Shown one piece after another: positions 24,437 through 33,110 of a stretch of DNA of 64,000 bases. How positions within the stretch are numbered: position 1 is the first letter of the stretch; each line of letters begins with the position of its first letter. The stretch lies in NCBI RefSeq assembly GCF_001411805.1, contig NZ_CP007214.1, positions 1 to 64,000 on the forward strand, read 5' to 3'. The translations under genes and the position numbers were made by a program. The notes beneath the pieces were generated by a model, which was not told the origin of the DNA, did not search any database, and saw nothing but the letters and a program-made list of their open reading frames with translations. This stretch comes from Burkholderia plantarii (GTDB lineage: Bacteria; Pseudomonadota; Gammaproteobacteria; Burkholderiales; Burkholderiaceae).

Positions 24437-25245
24437 CAGAAGAGTTCCCCAGGCTTCGAAGCGGTAAGAACGAAGATGCGATCGACGATGTCCTGGAGCG
24501 ACAGGACGCCTGAGCCGATCATGGCGTGGTCGCCGGTTTCCTTCGACGCGATGAATAGGGCCGGCACTTGCTGCACGCCCCAGATCGCGGCCTGACCGTG
24601 GTCCGCGGTCGGGTTCGGGAAATCCGGAATGCCCTGGCCATCGAGCGACACCGGCAACACGTCGATCCCGTACCGGTCCGCGAGCAAGCGAATGGTGGGC
24701 GCGAGAGCGTGGCAGTACGGGCAGTCATGCCGGAAGAAGAAGATCAACCCATGCTTATCGGCCAGCGCGCGCAGCTGCGCGTCCTGATCGTTATCGCGCG
24801 CCTGGTCATAGGTGTGGACGGCGACATTGTTGGTCGGCCGTTTGAGCGAGTAGTCGAGGTCCGGGTTCTGCCAGACGACGCGCCGCGACACGTCGGCGTA
24901 GGTCGCGCTCTTGGCCATCACATACAGCTCGAGCCGCTTGTACGATTTGACGTTCGTTTCGGTCGGATCCATCGTCGCGATGTCGAGCCGGTGCTTGAGC
25001 GCCTCGCGCATCTCGTCGGCGGTCTTGAACCGGGAGAAGTCGTCGGGGTCCGCCGGCGCGGCCGCACTCGCGATCGCCGGCGCGGCCGGCTTGTCGTCGT
25101 CATCGCAGTACCAGTTGAACTTCGCCTGACCGTCGCATTGCCACGCGGACGGGTAATCGACGCCGTCGGCAATCCCGAGCGTCGGACAAACCGCCGCACC
25201 GGCGAGCGCGGCCGCGATGGCGAGCCTGATGAGTTTTCGCGCCAT
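24436..25245 (-). CDS. traF: TraF, thioredoxin-fold pilus assembly protein
   Basis: This 269-aa exported protein has a signal peptide of about 26 residues. The conserved N-terminal part (YPSAWQCDGQAKFNWYC) precedes a thioredoxin-like domain with GLIFFFRHDCPYC, a CPYC pair at 175-178. F TraF itself lacks an active CXXC, so this copy keeps a redox-competent motif, as in many non-F relatives. It probably helps fold the disulfide-rich TraH, TraU and TraN. I chose ATG 25245 because it overlaps the stop of the previous gene; longer in-frame starts lie inside that gene. Confidence 0.92.
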   Translation of the reverse strand: MARKLIRLAIAAALAGAAVCPTLGIADGVDYPSAWQCDGQAKFNWYCDDDDKPAAPAIASAAAPADPDDFSRFKTADEMREALKHRLDIATMDPTETNVKSYKRLELYVMAKSATYADVSRRVVWQNPDLDYSLKRPTNNVAVHTYDQARDNDQDAQLRALADKHGLIFFFRHDCPYCHALAPTIRLLADRYGIDVLPVSLDGQGIPDFPNPTADHGQAAIWGVQQVPALFIASKETGDHAMIGSGVLSLQDIVDRIFVLTASKPGELF

Positions 25246-25697
25246 CACTGGTCCCCTCGGCTCTCGCGCAGCCGGCCGCGCCAGTACAGCCCGAACGGTG
25301 TCGGTCTCCAGAGCTTTAAGCCCACGAGAAATCCGACTAATACGAGAAAGAAATACGTCTCGCGAAGCACAGCTGCGGAACGGACGGCGAGAGCAGAGAG
25401 CGGGACCTCGATCGTGTGGCTGCGTTCGCAGTGGCCTATCCGTGGTGACGCGTCTTCGCAGATGCGCAGGACAGCAGGCGTGGTTGCGGCCGCCGAACCG
25501 ATTGCGATCTGCCATGCCGCCTGTGAGGACTCGATGAAAGGCGCAGGGCTGAAAAGAGCCACTAGCAACGACAGTGTCGCCAGCGGTTCGAGGATCACGA
25601 CAAAGAGCATTCGACTCAGATAAATCGGAAGGCTTGTAAGCAGCGGGCCAAGCCAACGCGAGGAATCTTCGAAAAAACGCTTAGATGGTGTAGACAT
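25245..25697 (-). CDS. Tra-operon membrane protein, unknown
   Basis: This 150-aa protein has two or three hydrophobic spans: about 22-45, 50-65 with a following amphipathic stretch, and a C-terminal span near 115-132 (TYFFLVLVGFLVGLKLW). Short charged ends flank them. I cannot assign it to a known Tra protein. AAAGAGA precedes ATG 25697, and the stop overlaps the traF start (TGATG). It holds a place where F has small genes such as trbE or traQ. Confidence 0.6.
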   Translation of the reverse strand: MSTPSKRFFEDSSRWLGPLLTSLPIYLSRMLFVVILEPLATLSLLVALFSPAPFIESSQAAWQIAIGSAAATTPAVLRICEDASPRIGHCERSHTIEVPLSALAVRSAAVLRETYFFLVLVGFLVGLKLWRPTPFGLYWRGRLRESRGDQ

Positions 25698-25719
25698 GGT
25701 CTCTTTCTCTCTCGCATAA

Positions 25720-26127
25720 CTAGTGGGCGACAGCGCCAGACGATGCCTGCCTGCCGGCACCGGCACGGTCATCGCCGAGGCCGATCGGCGGGACGCCGTC
25801 TCGGCAGTAATTCATCTGCATGTCGAGCCTTCCGGTGGTTTCGCCGGCCGGGGTCTGCACGCCGCGGATGTCGAACACGACGTCCAGCCGCTTACAGCCC
25901 GCGCGGGGGAGATCCACGATCGGCCGGGCCGAGACATAGACCGGCCCGTTCGCCGTCAGCTGGCGGGTCAGCGAATCGGCCAACGGCCCACGCAGCGCGC
26001 CGTATGACGAGCCGTGGTCGATGGCATCGGCGAGGATCGGCGCCAGCGACGTGTAGCTGCTCGCTGCGGCGAGTTGGCAGAACACCAGCAGCGCGATGCC
26101 GCCAGCGAGGTGGTAGCGGCGGCTCAT
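25720..26127 (-). CDS. Exported tra-operon protein, unknown
   Basis: This 135-aa protein has a signal peptide cut after AAA near residue 23. The mature part has two cysteines (RAGCKRLDVVFDI and MQMNYCRDG) that could form a disulfide, and a likely small beta domain at about 55-110. The C-terminal tail is Gly/Ala-rich. No family is recognised. It starts in an ATGA overlap with the traN C-part, so it belongs to the transfer operon and probably acts in the periplasm. Confidence 0.6.
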   Translation of the reverse strand: MSRRYHLAGGIALLVFCQLAAASSYTSLAPILADAIDHGSSYGALRGPLADSLTRQLTANGPVYVSARPIVDLPRAGCKRLDVVFDIRGVQTPAGETTGRLDMQMNYCRDGVPPIGLGDDRAGAGRQASSGAVAH

Positions 26128-27389
26128 TGGGAAGCTCCCTTGCCGGTGGTCATCTGTTGCTGGATGGTCTGCAGGATCGCGCCCTGATCCACAGCTTTCG
26201 ACTGGATGGAGTTGACGAACTCAGTGAAGTCGATCTTCGAGAAGTCGAGCTGCTGCAGTTGGTCGGCCGTCAGGCCGCTGCAACCGGCGAAGGGCAGGCC
26301 AAGCTGCGCCTTGCCTTGCTGATTCACGATCTTCGCGATCAGCGAGTTGAAGCAGCAGTAGCTTTTCTTCTCCTCAACGCACACGCCAAGCACCTTCGAT
26401 GAGCAACCTTGGGCGTACTGGACGCAGAGATCCTGGCCACGCTTGAGGCTAAGCACCTGCTCGTCCTGCGTGCAGGTCAGCCACGACTCGATCAGCTGGA
26501 TAGCGACTGCGGCGGCGAAGGCATAGGGGTTGAAACTGACGAACTGGAAACCGTTCGCGAAAGAGAACGAGAACTGGAACCCGTATGCGCCGAAGGTGCC
26601 GGCGGAATTGAGCACGTTGGAGGCCCACGCTCCCATTTGATTGAGGCCCGCATTCACGATCGTGCTGTCGACGGTCTGGTAAAGCTCGTCGTAGACGTAC
26701 TTTGAGCCGAGCGCGATGCCCTGCTTCACGGTCGTACCCGCGATCGACAGGCCCGCGCTGACCGCGGCGCCCGTGATTGCATTGTTCGTGTAGGCGCCGC
26801 CGCCACCATTCGTTGTACAGCAGCTCTTGATCTCGGCGCCCCCAAGGACCTTGATCGAGCAGCTGCTGTCGTAGCCCTTGAAGATGTCGATGTTGCCGGA
26901 CGCGTCGACCCCGTAGGCACCCGCCTCGCGCCCCGTCTCGAGGCCGGACACGACCTGGCCGAGCGCGTTATCCGAAGGGCTCGACGAGTTGAAGCAGCCG
27001 GCACCAGGCGCGCACATCGTGTTCGTGCATTGCGTCACTGTCGTCGTGTGCGCGGGCGTGTCGACGCATTGGTAGGTGTACTGCCAGGTGTCGCAGGTGC
27101 TCGGGGACGCGTCGTTGTACGAGAGGCACTGCTGCCCAACCATTCCGCAGCCTTCCTGCCGAAGCGGTGCGCAGTCATCGACGGCATCCGCGGCCTGACA
27201 CTGGTACGTGTCTTGGTAGTTCCAGCAGTCGGCATAGACCGGTATGCCGTTGATGGTCCGGGTGCCGGCGGGCTCGACGCAGGTCTCGCCGGTAAGCTGG
27301 CAGGTTGGGACTGCCTTCGCGGCACCTGGGGCGGCAAGCAAAATCGCCAGCAGCGCGGAACAGAAAAGAGAGCGAAGGGCGATCGTCAT
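26124..27389 (-). CDS. traN: TraN C-terminal half as a separate exported protein
   Basis: This 421-aa protein matches the C-terminal half of F TraN: the NGIPVYADCWNYQDTYQC cysteine region, QQCLSYNDASPSTCDTWQYTYQC, FNSLIAKIVNQQGKAQLGL, then CSGLTADQLQQLDFSKIDF near the end. It is very cysteine-rich. It begins with its own complete signal peptide (LLAILLAAPGAAKA), so it is a distinct exported polypeptide and not a frameshift relic. Full-length TraN is an outer-membrane adhesin that stabilises mating pairs by binding recipient porins. It starts in an ATGA overlap with the N-terminal half. The two probably reassemble in the outer membrane. Confidence 0.85.
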   Translation of the reverse strand: MTIALRSLFCSALLAILLAAPGAAKAVPTCQLTGETCVEPAGTRTINGIPVYADCWNYQDTYQCQAADAVDDCAPLRQEGCGMVGQQCLSYNDASPSTCDTWQYTYQCVDTPAHTTTVTQCTNTMCAPGAGCFNSSSPSDNALGQVVSGLETGREAGAYGVDASGNIDIFKGYDSSCSIKVLGGAEIKSCCTTNGGGGAYTNNAITGAAVSAGLSIAGTTVKQGIALGSKYVYDELYQTVDSTIVNAGLNQMGAWASNVLNSAGTFGAYGFQFSFSFANGFQFVSFNPYAFAAAVAIQLIESWLTCTQDEQVLSLKRGQDLCVQYAQGCSSKVLGVCVEEKKSYCCFNSLIAKIVNQQGKAQLGLPFAGCSGLTADQLQQLDFSKIDFTEFVNSIQSKAVDQGAILQTIQQQMTTGKGASQ

Positions 27390-28684
27390 TGCGCGGCCCT
27401 CTGTTCAAAGGAGGCACACTGGTCGTTCCAACTCGGCGTGCACACGGCAGTGCAGATCTGGTTGATAGTCAGCTGCGCGATCGCCTCACCGCCGCCGACG
27501 TCGCCGTAGCCGCCGATCGCCGCCTGGACCTCGATGGTGTTCACGCCTTCGTGCAGGTACGGGCGGATGTCCGTGCTTGGCGTGACGGTCGATGGGTTGC
27601 CCTCGTAGTGGCTCTGGAAGGTAAAGAAGCTCTGATACTCGGTAAGCCCGCCATCCGCCTTGAACGCCGTCTTGTCGGAACAAACATTCCTGATGCCACT
27701 CGCGCCGAGGTTGCTCACAAAGGTGGCGCCCGCCAACGGTGCGGCAAGATAGCCTTGGCTCCGTGTTCCGGACGTCCCGTCGTTTCCACCGCCGGTGGCG
27801 CCGGGCAGAAGCGCCGGCGCGCACTGCAGCACGCGGCCGCCATCGGGGGCGTCCGAATAGACCGTCACGCCGTTGATGTCCACGCTGCGCAGCGTGTTGT
27901 TGGCCGTGACCTTGCTGAGCACGGCCGTGCCGATCTGGCTTAGGTTCTGGATCGTGAACGACATCGACGCGTACTGCGTAAAGCCGGTGTAGCCGGTGTT
28001 GTCGTGATACCCGGTGTCGGCGCCGAAATTCCACAGTGCCGAGTTTGATGCGAGCCGGGATGCAAACCCGCCACTAAAGCTGCCCTCGAGCACGCCACCC
28101 GATGCGCAATCCTGATAGGGCTCGGTGCAGATCGGGTTGTACACGCGCGTGCATGTGTATGTCTGCGTGCCAACCGCCTGCTCGCAGGTCTCCTGCTTGT
28201 AGGTGGCTGGAACGTTTGACGTCACGTCGTGGCAATCCTGTGTTCCGGTGGTCGTGCCGGGATTGCTGATGGTTCCCGAACTGCCCGTCACGATCGGGTC
28301 GCTCGCGCCGAGGGGCATCTTGTTAGGCGGCTTGTTGGCCAGATAGTTGACCGCATCGCATTCCTGCTGCCAATACGCGCTCGGATTGGCCGGGCGCGTC
28401 GCGCAGTCCGCTTCCTTGCCGGTGCCGGCCGGCCCGAGGGTACCTTGACCGTTGCCATACAGCGGCGTGAGGTCCGCGTCCTGATTGGTGTAGTTCGGAA
28501 CGTTCGATCCACCGGTTGCGATCGTGCCCTTCGCGCTGGTCATGCCCGACGTGCCCACCTGTTGCCCTTCGGCGAACGCGGAGGCCGTCGACGCGCTATC
28601 GGCGAGCGCGCGCACGCCGAAGGCGGCCGTGGCCGTGGCGATCACGAGAGGCGCGAAGCGCGCGAGTTGGGCTCGGATGGCCAT
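27386..28684 (-). CDS. traN: TraN N-terminal half as a separate exported protein
   Basis: This is a 432-aa exported protein with a signal peptide of about 29 residues. The AFAEGQQVGTSGM start of the mature chain and the cysteine pairs around CHDVTSNVPATYKQETCEQAV match the N-terminal half of F-type TraN. In F the middle of this half carries the variable tip that selects the recipient receptor; here that zone would be about 200-370. The chain ends near CTAVCTPSWNDQCASFEQ. I chose ATG 28684 because it forms TGATG with the trbC stop; a GTG one codon upstream is also open. Confidence 0.8.
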   Translation of the reverse strand: MAIRAQLARFAPLVIATATAAFGVRALADSASTASAFAEGQQVGTSGMTSAKGTIATGGSNVPNYTNQDADLTPLYGNGQGTLGPAGTGKEADCATRPANPSAYWQQECDAVNYLANKPPNKMPLGASDPIVTGSSGTISNPGTTTGTQDCHDVTSNVPATYKQETCEQAVGTQTYTCTRVYNPICTEPYQDCASGGVLEGSFSGGFASRLASNSALWNFGADTGYHDNTGYTGFTQYASMSFTIQNLSQIGTAVLSKVTANNTLRSVDINGVTVYSDAPDGGRVLQCAPALLPGATGGGNDGTSGTRSQGYLAAPLAGATFVSNLGASGIRNVCSDKTAFKADGGLTEYQSFFTFQSHYEGNPSTVTPSTDIRPYLHEGVNTIEVQAAIGGYGDVGGGEAIAQLTINQICTAVCTPSWNDQCASFEQRAAQ

Positions 28685-29475
28685 CACTCGACGTCGCCCA
28701 GGGCCGTTAGATAGCGCGCAGCGTCCGATGCAAACGCCGGGCTGTGGTCGACGATCCTGCGCAGCGCATAGGCCGGCGTCACGTCGCCCGACACCGAGAC
28801 GTAGGTCTGTGGCAGCGCGCAGCCGCTGCTGTCGACCTGGCTATCGGCATCGCCGCCTTGCGTGACGACGAACGCCGGCACGCGCTCAACGCGATACTGC
28901 GTGAACGCTTTCGGGTTGACCACGATCCCGCCGGAGGCGAGACCGAGGCGCTGCATTTCCGCCGCCGTCGCCTTCAGCGAGTCGTCCTTGAAGCCTCGAA
29001 AGACAACCGTGCCGCCGGCGACGTGCATCTGCTTGATGAGGCGCACGAGCGACGCGTCGGGCATCGAGAAGCTGGCGAAGGCTACGAACGAGTCGGTCAC
29101 ACGACGCTGCACACGGCCTTCGTAGCGTTTGGCGATCGCCAGCGGATCGGCGCTAGCCGTCGGGAGCGCCGGCGTGGGGATGTTGGGGAAGTCATTGCCT
29201 TCATGAGCCGCCTTGGCCGCGGCGTCGCGCATCTGCTTGGCGCGTTCGCCCTGGATGCGGGCCATCTCTGCATCGATGGCGCCGGTGGCCGGCATCGCCC
29301 CCCGATAGCGCGCGGCGCCGCTCGCGGCCGCATCGAAGGTCGCATGCCGGCCTGCTTCGACGCGTTGCTGCTCCCTCCCGAGCGCGTCCCCCGAAATCGT
29401 CTGTGCCGTGGCGAGGACAGGCAGGATCAAGCTCGCGATCGCCGCAGCGCCGAAGAGGCGATAGGTCGTGTTCAT
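28684..29475 (-). CDS. trbC: TrbC, F-type pilus assembly protein
   Basis: This 263-aa exported protein has a signal peptide cut near residue 24 (VLATA). The C-terminal half is the thioredoxin-like TrbC_Ftype domain: FVAFASFSMPDASLVRLIKQM, GGTVVFRGFKDDS, GGIVVNPKAFTQYRVERVPAFVV. TrbC works with TraW and TraU in F pilus assembly in the periplasm. I chose ATG 29475 because it overlaps the traU stop (ATGA). It precedes the traN N-part, the same order as traU-trbC-traN in F. Confidence 0.9.
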   Translation of the reverse strand: MNTTYRLFGAAAIASLILPVLATAQTISGDALGREQQRVEAGRHATFDAAASGAARYRGAMPATGAIDAEMARIQGERAKQMRDAAAKAAHEGNDFPNIPTPALPTASADPLAIAKRYEGRVQRRVTDSFVAFASFSMPDASLVRLIKQMHVAGGTVVFRGFKDDSLKATAAEMQRLGLASGGIVVNPKAFTQYRVERVPAFVVTQGGDADSQVDSSGCALPQTYVSVSGDVTPAYALRRIVDHSPAFASDAARYLTALGDVE

Positions 29476-30500
29476 TGGGGGAGGTCTCCGAGATTGGCGC
29501 CCTGGCAGCAGTTGCGCTTGCGGAAGATCTCGTAGGCGAAGTCCTCGCCGGTGTACGGGATCATCTTGCCGGCGCCCCAGAGGGCAGAGGTGCGGCCGTA
29601 GGGTTGGCAGCACTGGCCGTTGATCTGGCTGGTTTGCGCAACGGGGTAGAGCATCGTGTACTTGTATTGGGTCTTGTCCATCACGGGCTGCAGGTAGTAG
29701 CCGCACATCGCACCGTCGCCCGTGGTGCCCCACATGAGCCCTTCCCGATGGAGCTTCGCGGTCATGCGCTCGACCAGCAGCGATGACGCCTGCACGGCCG
29801 ACACGTGCGCCTGCACATGGCCGTTGAAGGGATAAATCGAGCCGTTGCAGCCCGCGCACCAGAAGAGCAGGTTGCTGCCAAAGCCAAGCGACGAGAGCAC
29901 GCAGTCGCCGGCGCAGGCGGCCTGCGCGACGGGGCTGCCGAAGAGATAGGTCTCCGGCTCGAGGAGCATCGTCAGGTCGTCGTCGCTCCAGGTCGGGTCG
30001 ACCTCGGTGAGATAGGCGACGTCGAAGCTGCCGGTCTCCATGCAAGGATCATCGAGCAGGATCTCGGTGTAGTACATGACCGGGTCGGTGTACCAGTGGA
30101 CCTGGTAGAAGCTGTGACGGGTGTTGTCCTGCTGCAGGCGTACCTCACCCTCGGGTGCCGAAATGCCCGGGTCGAGCGAGATCCCGCCGAGCGAAACGAA
30201 GCAGTAGGGCGAGCGGGTGACGTCGACGCGCCGCACCGGCTCCCAGAAGCTGAACCGCACGCCGAAGGTGCCATTGCAGAAGCACAGGAATCCGCCCGGG
30301 TTGGACGTGTCGTCCTGACCGTCGCTGATCAGCGTGGCGTCACCGATCGCCATCGGAAAGGCGCACTCCCAGCAGATGTCGGTGACCGGGTTGGCGAAGC
30401 GGCCCACGCACTGGCCAGCGTCAGCCGGCGCGGAGAGCCCAAGGCCGCCCAGCAGCGCGAATGCGAGCACGATCCGGCGCAGCAGGATAATCACGCGCAT
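29472..30500 (-). CDS. traU: TraU, DNA transfer and mating protein
   Basis: This 342-aa exported protein has a signal peptide of about 28 residues (GLGLSAPADA). It is strongly TraU-like: ITDICWECxFPM-type start (VTDICWECAFPMAIG), GFLCFC, FSFWEPVRRVDVTRSPYCFVSLGG, and a C-terminal cysteine cluster (CGYYLQPVMDKTQYKY, INGQCCQPYGR). F TraU is a periplasmic, disulfide-rich protein needed for DNA transfer and partly for pilus assembly. The ATG overlaps the previous stop (TAATG) and the stop overlaps trbC. Confidence 0.94.
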   Translation of the reverse strand: MRVIILLRRIVLAFALLGGLGLSAPADAGQCVGRFANPVTDICWECAFPMAIGDATLISDGQDDTSNPGGFLCFCNGTFGVRFSFWEPVRRVDVTRSPYCFVSLGGISLDPGISAPEGEVRLQQDNTRHSFYQVHWYTDPVMYYTEILLDDPCMETGSFDVAYLTEVDPTWSDDDLTMLLEPETYLFGSPVAQAACAGDCVLSSLGFGSNLLFWCAGCNGSIYPFNGHVQAHVSAVQASSLLVERMTAKLHREGLMWGTTGDGAMCGYYLQPVMDKTQYKYTMLYPVAQTSQINGQCCQPYGRTSALWGAGKMIPYTGEDFAYEIFRKRNCCQGANLGDLPQ

Positions 30501-31540
30501 TAGCACCTCAAGAAGGATTGGAGGTCGAAGACCGGGTATCCACACGCCAAGGTAGTCCAGCCGTACCACGTGACAAAAAACACGGCCGTGAACACCGCCA
30601 CTACGACTATTGCGATCCCCATCCAAAGCAACAACCAGAGCGCCTTCTGCAACAGAGATAAGTCATCCCATTTAGGGCTAGGCGGAACAGATGCGTCGCC
30701 CAATTCCGCCTGCAGATCGGCTGTCACCTGCCGCTCGACAGGCTCATCCATACTGTCCCGGGCACTCTGCGGCTGCGTAGCCGATGCATCTCCGATGACC
30801 GGCATGGCTTCAACGCCGAGATGCACGCGCATGCCACCTTGAATCCGCGCCAGCAGATCCAGTGCGCCTTCCCATGTCAGGTTCTCGACCATGACTTTCT
30901 GGCCGTGAGACGGATAGTCCGGATCACCTGCAACGATGCGGAAGCGGTCAGCCGGCTGCTCCGTGGCATCTGAAGCCACACGTTCCACGGAAATTCGCCG
31001 CACGAAGGTGCCGTAGGCCTCCGCCCTCCAAACGTAGGTCGTCGCGAAGTCGTCGCCGGTCAGGACCAGCTGGTCCTTCGTCACATCGACAACGATTTGC
31101 GCGGTGTCTCGAGGCACGACAACGCTGGACGACGGTGCGTGTCCGACGTCGCCCATCTCCACCGAGGCGACCGCAACCGCATCCTCTCGCCTGCGCGCGG
31201 CTATCTGCGCTTGGCGACGAGCATCGGCGCGAAGCAGTTCGTCTGTCTTCGTCCCCGTCTTGAGGTAAATGCCCTGCGCGGACAGCGACTCGAGAATCGC
31301 GTCCAGCGTCGTATCGCGCTCCATGGCACCGTCGGCCTCGGGGATCGACCGGGCGAGGGCGGTTTTCAGTTCAAAGGGCACGAATGTCGCGTCACCCTCC
31401 TGGACGAAATCGCAATCGAGTCGCCCGGCTTCGAGCTGGATCGCATCCAGCATCGATTGCGTGTGCGATAAGCCCAGATCCTGGCTCACGATGGACACGA
31501 CATCGTGTTGGGTGATATCCACCCGAGCTGATTCGGTCAT
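30500..31540 (-). CDS. Bitopic membrane protein between traW and traU, unknown
   Basis: This 346-aa protein is not part of the known F set. Most of it is a hydrophilic cytoplasmic region, with about 80-110 rich in charged helices and no recognised motif. One strong membrane span follows at about 310-335 (ALWLLLWMGIAIVVVAVF), then a short tail. GGGGGAAC precedes ATG 31540; further in-frame ATGs lie 18 and 36 bp upstream. It has 49 bp of non-coding DNA before it, with an iteron-like site. That is unusual in an operon whose other junctions overlap, and it suggests later insertion. Confidence 0.65.
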   Translation of the reverse strand: MTESARVDITQHDVVSIVSQDLGLSHTQSMLDAIQLEAGRLDCDFVQEGDATFVPFELKTALARSIPEADGAMERDTTLDAILESLSAQGIYLKTGTKTDELLRADARRQAQIAARRREDAVAVASVEMGDVGHAPSSSVVVPRDTAQIVVDVTKDQLVLTGDDFATTYVWRAEAYGTFVRRISVERVASDATEQPADRFRIVAGDPDYPSHGQKVMVENLTWEGALDLLARIQGGMRVHLGVEAMPVIGDASATQPQSARDSMDEPVERQVTADLQAELGDASVPPSPKWDDLSLLQKALWLLLWMGIAIVVVAVFTAVFFVTWYGWTTLACGYPVFDLQSFLRC

Positions 31541-31572
31541 TGCTGTTCCCCCGTACATGTTTGATCGGTCGC

Positions 31573-31586
31573 GCATAAGTTGGGTC
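31573..31586 (+). repeat. Iteron-like site inside the tra operon
   Basis: GCATAAGTTGGGTC matches the origin iteron consensus except for T in place of G near the end. It lies in the short gap between the traW stop and the next gene, about 30 kb from the origin. It could be a RepA site or chance. Confidence 0.35.
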
Positions 31587-31589
31587 CGG

Positions 31590-32255
31590 TTACCGCAGTT
31601 GTGCGGCCGGCTCTTCCTCGAGCAGCAGCTGGTTGCCGCGCTGGCTGATCACAGCCGGCACCCGCGTGATGCCGAACCGCTGGGTGAGACGCCCTTGCTG
31701 GTCGAAGTACACCTGTCGTTTCCACGACTTCGTGAGGTCGAGCCACGAGCCGCCGATGAGGATCGGCTTCACGGCCGCACCGTCGCGATCGGCCAGCGCG
31801 CGAGCCGCCTTGACCTGCGCTGGGTCACGGCCGTCGAAGAACACCAGGCGCTCGTGCAGCGTGACGATGTCGAGTGGATTGATGTGGGTGCCGGCGGGCA
31901 CGATCACGGCTCCCTCGTCGTTCAGAACCGGCTTCGAGTACGTGACGGTTGGATCGATGAGGCGCTGGGCGTACTCGGTCACCGTCGAGACGCCCGGCAC
32001 CGCAGGCATGTCGGTGATGTCCTGCATCGCGCGGCGACGCGCGCGCTGCTCGAGCGCGGCCAGGCCGCCGCTGGCCTGCAGTTGCGCGAGGCGGTGTTTG
32101 AGCATGGCCACCGCATCGTGCTCGGCAATCGGATAGGTCGGGCCGACGACGCCGAGGTCCTCGGAGTGCGCGCCGGCGGCCGCGAGTACCATTGCCGCGA
32201 TGGCAAGCCACAGGCCGGTGCGTGCCATAAGGCCGCCGAATTCAGAAGAGTTCAT
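31590..32255 (-). CDS. traW: TraW, F-type pilus assembly protein
   Basis: This is a 221-aa exported protein; the signal peptide follows an extended N-terminus and is cut near AHSED. TraW features include LGVVGPTYPIAEHDAVAMLKHRL at the mature start, a central RDP-TVTYSKPVL-like segment, INPLDIV, LVFFDGRDPAQV, and the C-terminal GITRVPAVI. TraW acts with TrbC and TraU in the periplasm. ATG 32255, preceded by GGGGAAAG, overlaps the peptidase gene by 14 bp; ATG 32228 is the alternative. Confidence 0.9.
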   Translation of the reverse strand: MNSSEFGGLMARTGLWLAIAAMVLAAAGAHSEDLGVVGPTYPIAEHDAVAMLKHRLAQLQASGGLAALEQRARRRAMQDITDMPAVPGVSTVTEYAQRLIDPTVTYSKPVLNDEGAVIVPAGTHINPLDIVTLHERLVFFDGRDPAQVKAARALADRDGAAVKPILIGGSWLDLTKSWKRQVYFDQQGRLTQRFGITRVPAVISQRGNQLLLEEEPAAQLR

Positions 32256-32742
32256 AGGCTTTCCCCACGATCGCGTCTTGCGCAACGGTGCCGGAGATCG
32301 CATAGCGCGAATCGAGGCTGTTCGGATTCGAGGTGGCGACGAAGTAGTGGCCCGGAGGAATGACGCCGCCCTCGGTCGGGAACAGCGCCATGCCGGCCAG
32401 TGAGAGCGGCTTGGCGTAGCCGATATAGGTGTTGTTGACCCAGACGTCGCGGCCGCTCACCCGCACGACGTCGCCTGGCAGTCCAGCAACGTGCTTCATG
32501 AACGTCACGCCCGCGGGGTACGTGGCGCCACCGTGCCAACGGAACGCGATCGTGTCGCCGAGCCGCGGCACGCGCGTCGTCTTGTCGATGAAGTAGAGGG
32601 TGCCGGGCAGGCTCGTCGACAGGTTGAAGCCGAGCGCGTACCACGGTCGGATTCCCCAACCGAAGCCGGCGGCGACCAGCAGAATGGCAAGCGTGCGCAG
32701 CAGGCGCCGATATCGCAGGAGACGGATCGCGAGCGCGGTCAT
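32242..32742 (-). CDS. S26 signal peptidase of the TraF/TrhF type
   Basis: This is a 166-aa inner-membrane serine protease of family S26. One anchor span lies at about 15-32. The catalytic serine is in STSLPGTLY (Ser44) and the catalytic lysine in FMKHVAGLPGD (Lys83); box E is SNPNSLDSRY. IncP TraF, of the same family, cleaves and cyclises the TrbC pilin. F itself relies on host LepB, so a plasmid-borne peptidase beside traW is a difference from F. It probably matures the TraA pilin or other Tra precursors. ATG 32742 overlaps the trbI stop (ATGA). Confidence 0.88.
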   Translation of the reverse strand: MTALAIRLLRYRRLLRTLAILLVAAGFGWGIRPWYALGFNLSTSLPGTLYFIDKTTRVPRLGDTIAFRWHGGATYPAGVTFMKHVAGLPGDVVRVSGRDVWVNNTYIGYAKPLSLAGMALFPTEGGVIPPGHYFVATSNPNSLDSRYAISGTVAQDAIVGKAYELF

Positions 32743-33110
32743 TTGCTGAGCCTCGTGGCGATCACGGGTGTCACGTCCTGTGCGGACCCCGAGAGGACCG
32801 CGGCCTTGTTCACCACCACGCACCGGCACTCGGCGCCGTATTGCGCGACAGCGTCGGAGAGGTGTTTGGCCCAATCACCGGCCTGCTGGAGCGCAGCGCT
32901 CTTGGCTTCAGGCGTCATGTGAGCAGGATCGCCATCACCGAACTGCTTGATCTGCGTGGCCTGCTCGTCGGTCAGCAGCTTCTGCACGTCGACGACGACG
33001 ATCGGCGCGGCAGCCTCGCTCTGCTGGAAGTAGTCGATCGGTGCATGGATCAACAGGGTGCCGACAGCCGTCAGCAGCCCGGTCAAAATAAGGTCGTAGC
33101 GGATGATCAT
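32739..33110 (-). CDS. trbI: TrbI, F-type inner-membrane protein
   Basis: This 123-aa bitopic protein has an N-terminal membrane span at about 7-24 and a periplasmic domain with IVVVDVQKLLTDEQATQ and CRCVVVNKAAVL, typical of the TrbI_Ftype family. F TrbI influences pilus retraction and outgrowth. It sits between traC and the peptidase with ATGA overlaps on both sides, as in traC-trbI-traW of F. Confidence 0.9.
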   Translation of the reverse strand: MIIRYDLILTGLLTAVGTLLIHAPIDYFQQSEAAAPIVVVDVQKLLTDEQATQIKQFGDGDPAHMTPEAKSAALQQAGDWAKHLSDAVAQYGAECRCVVVNKAAVLSGSAQDVTPVIATRLSK

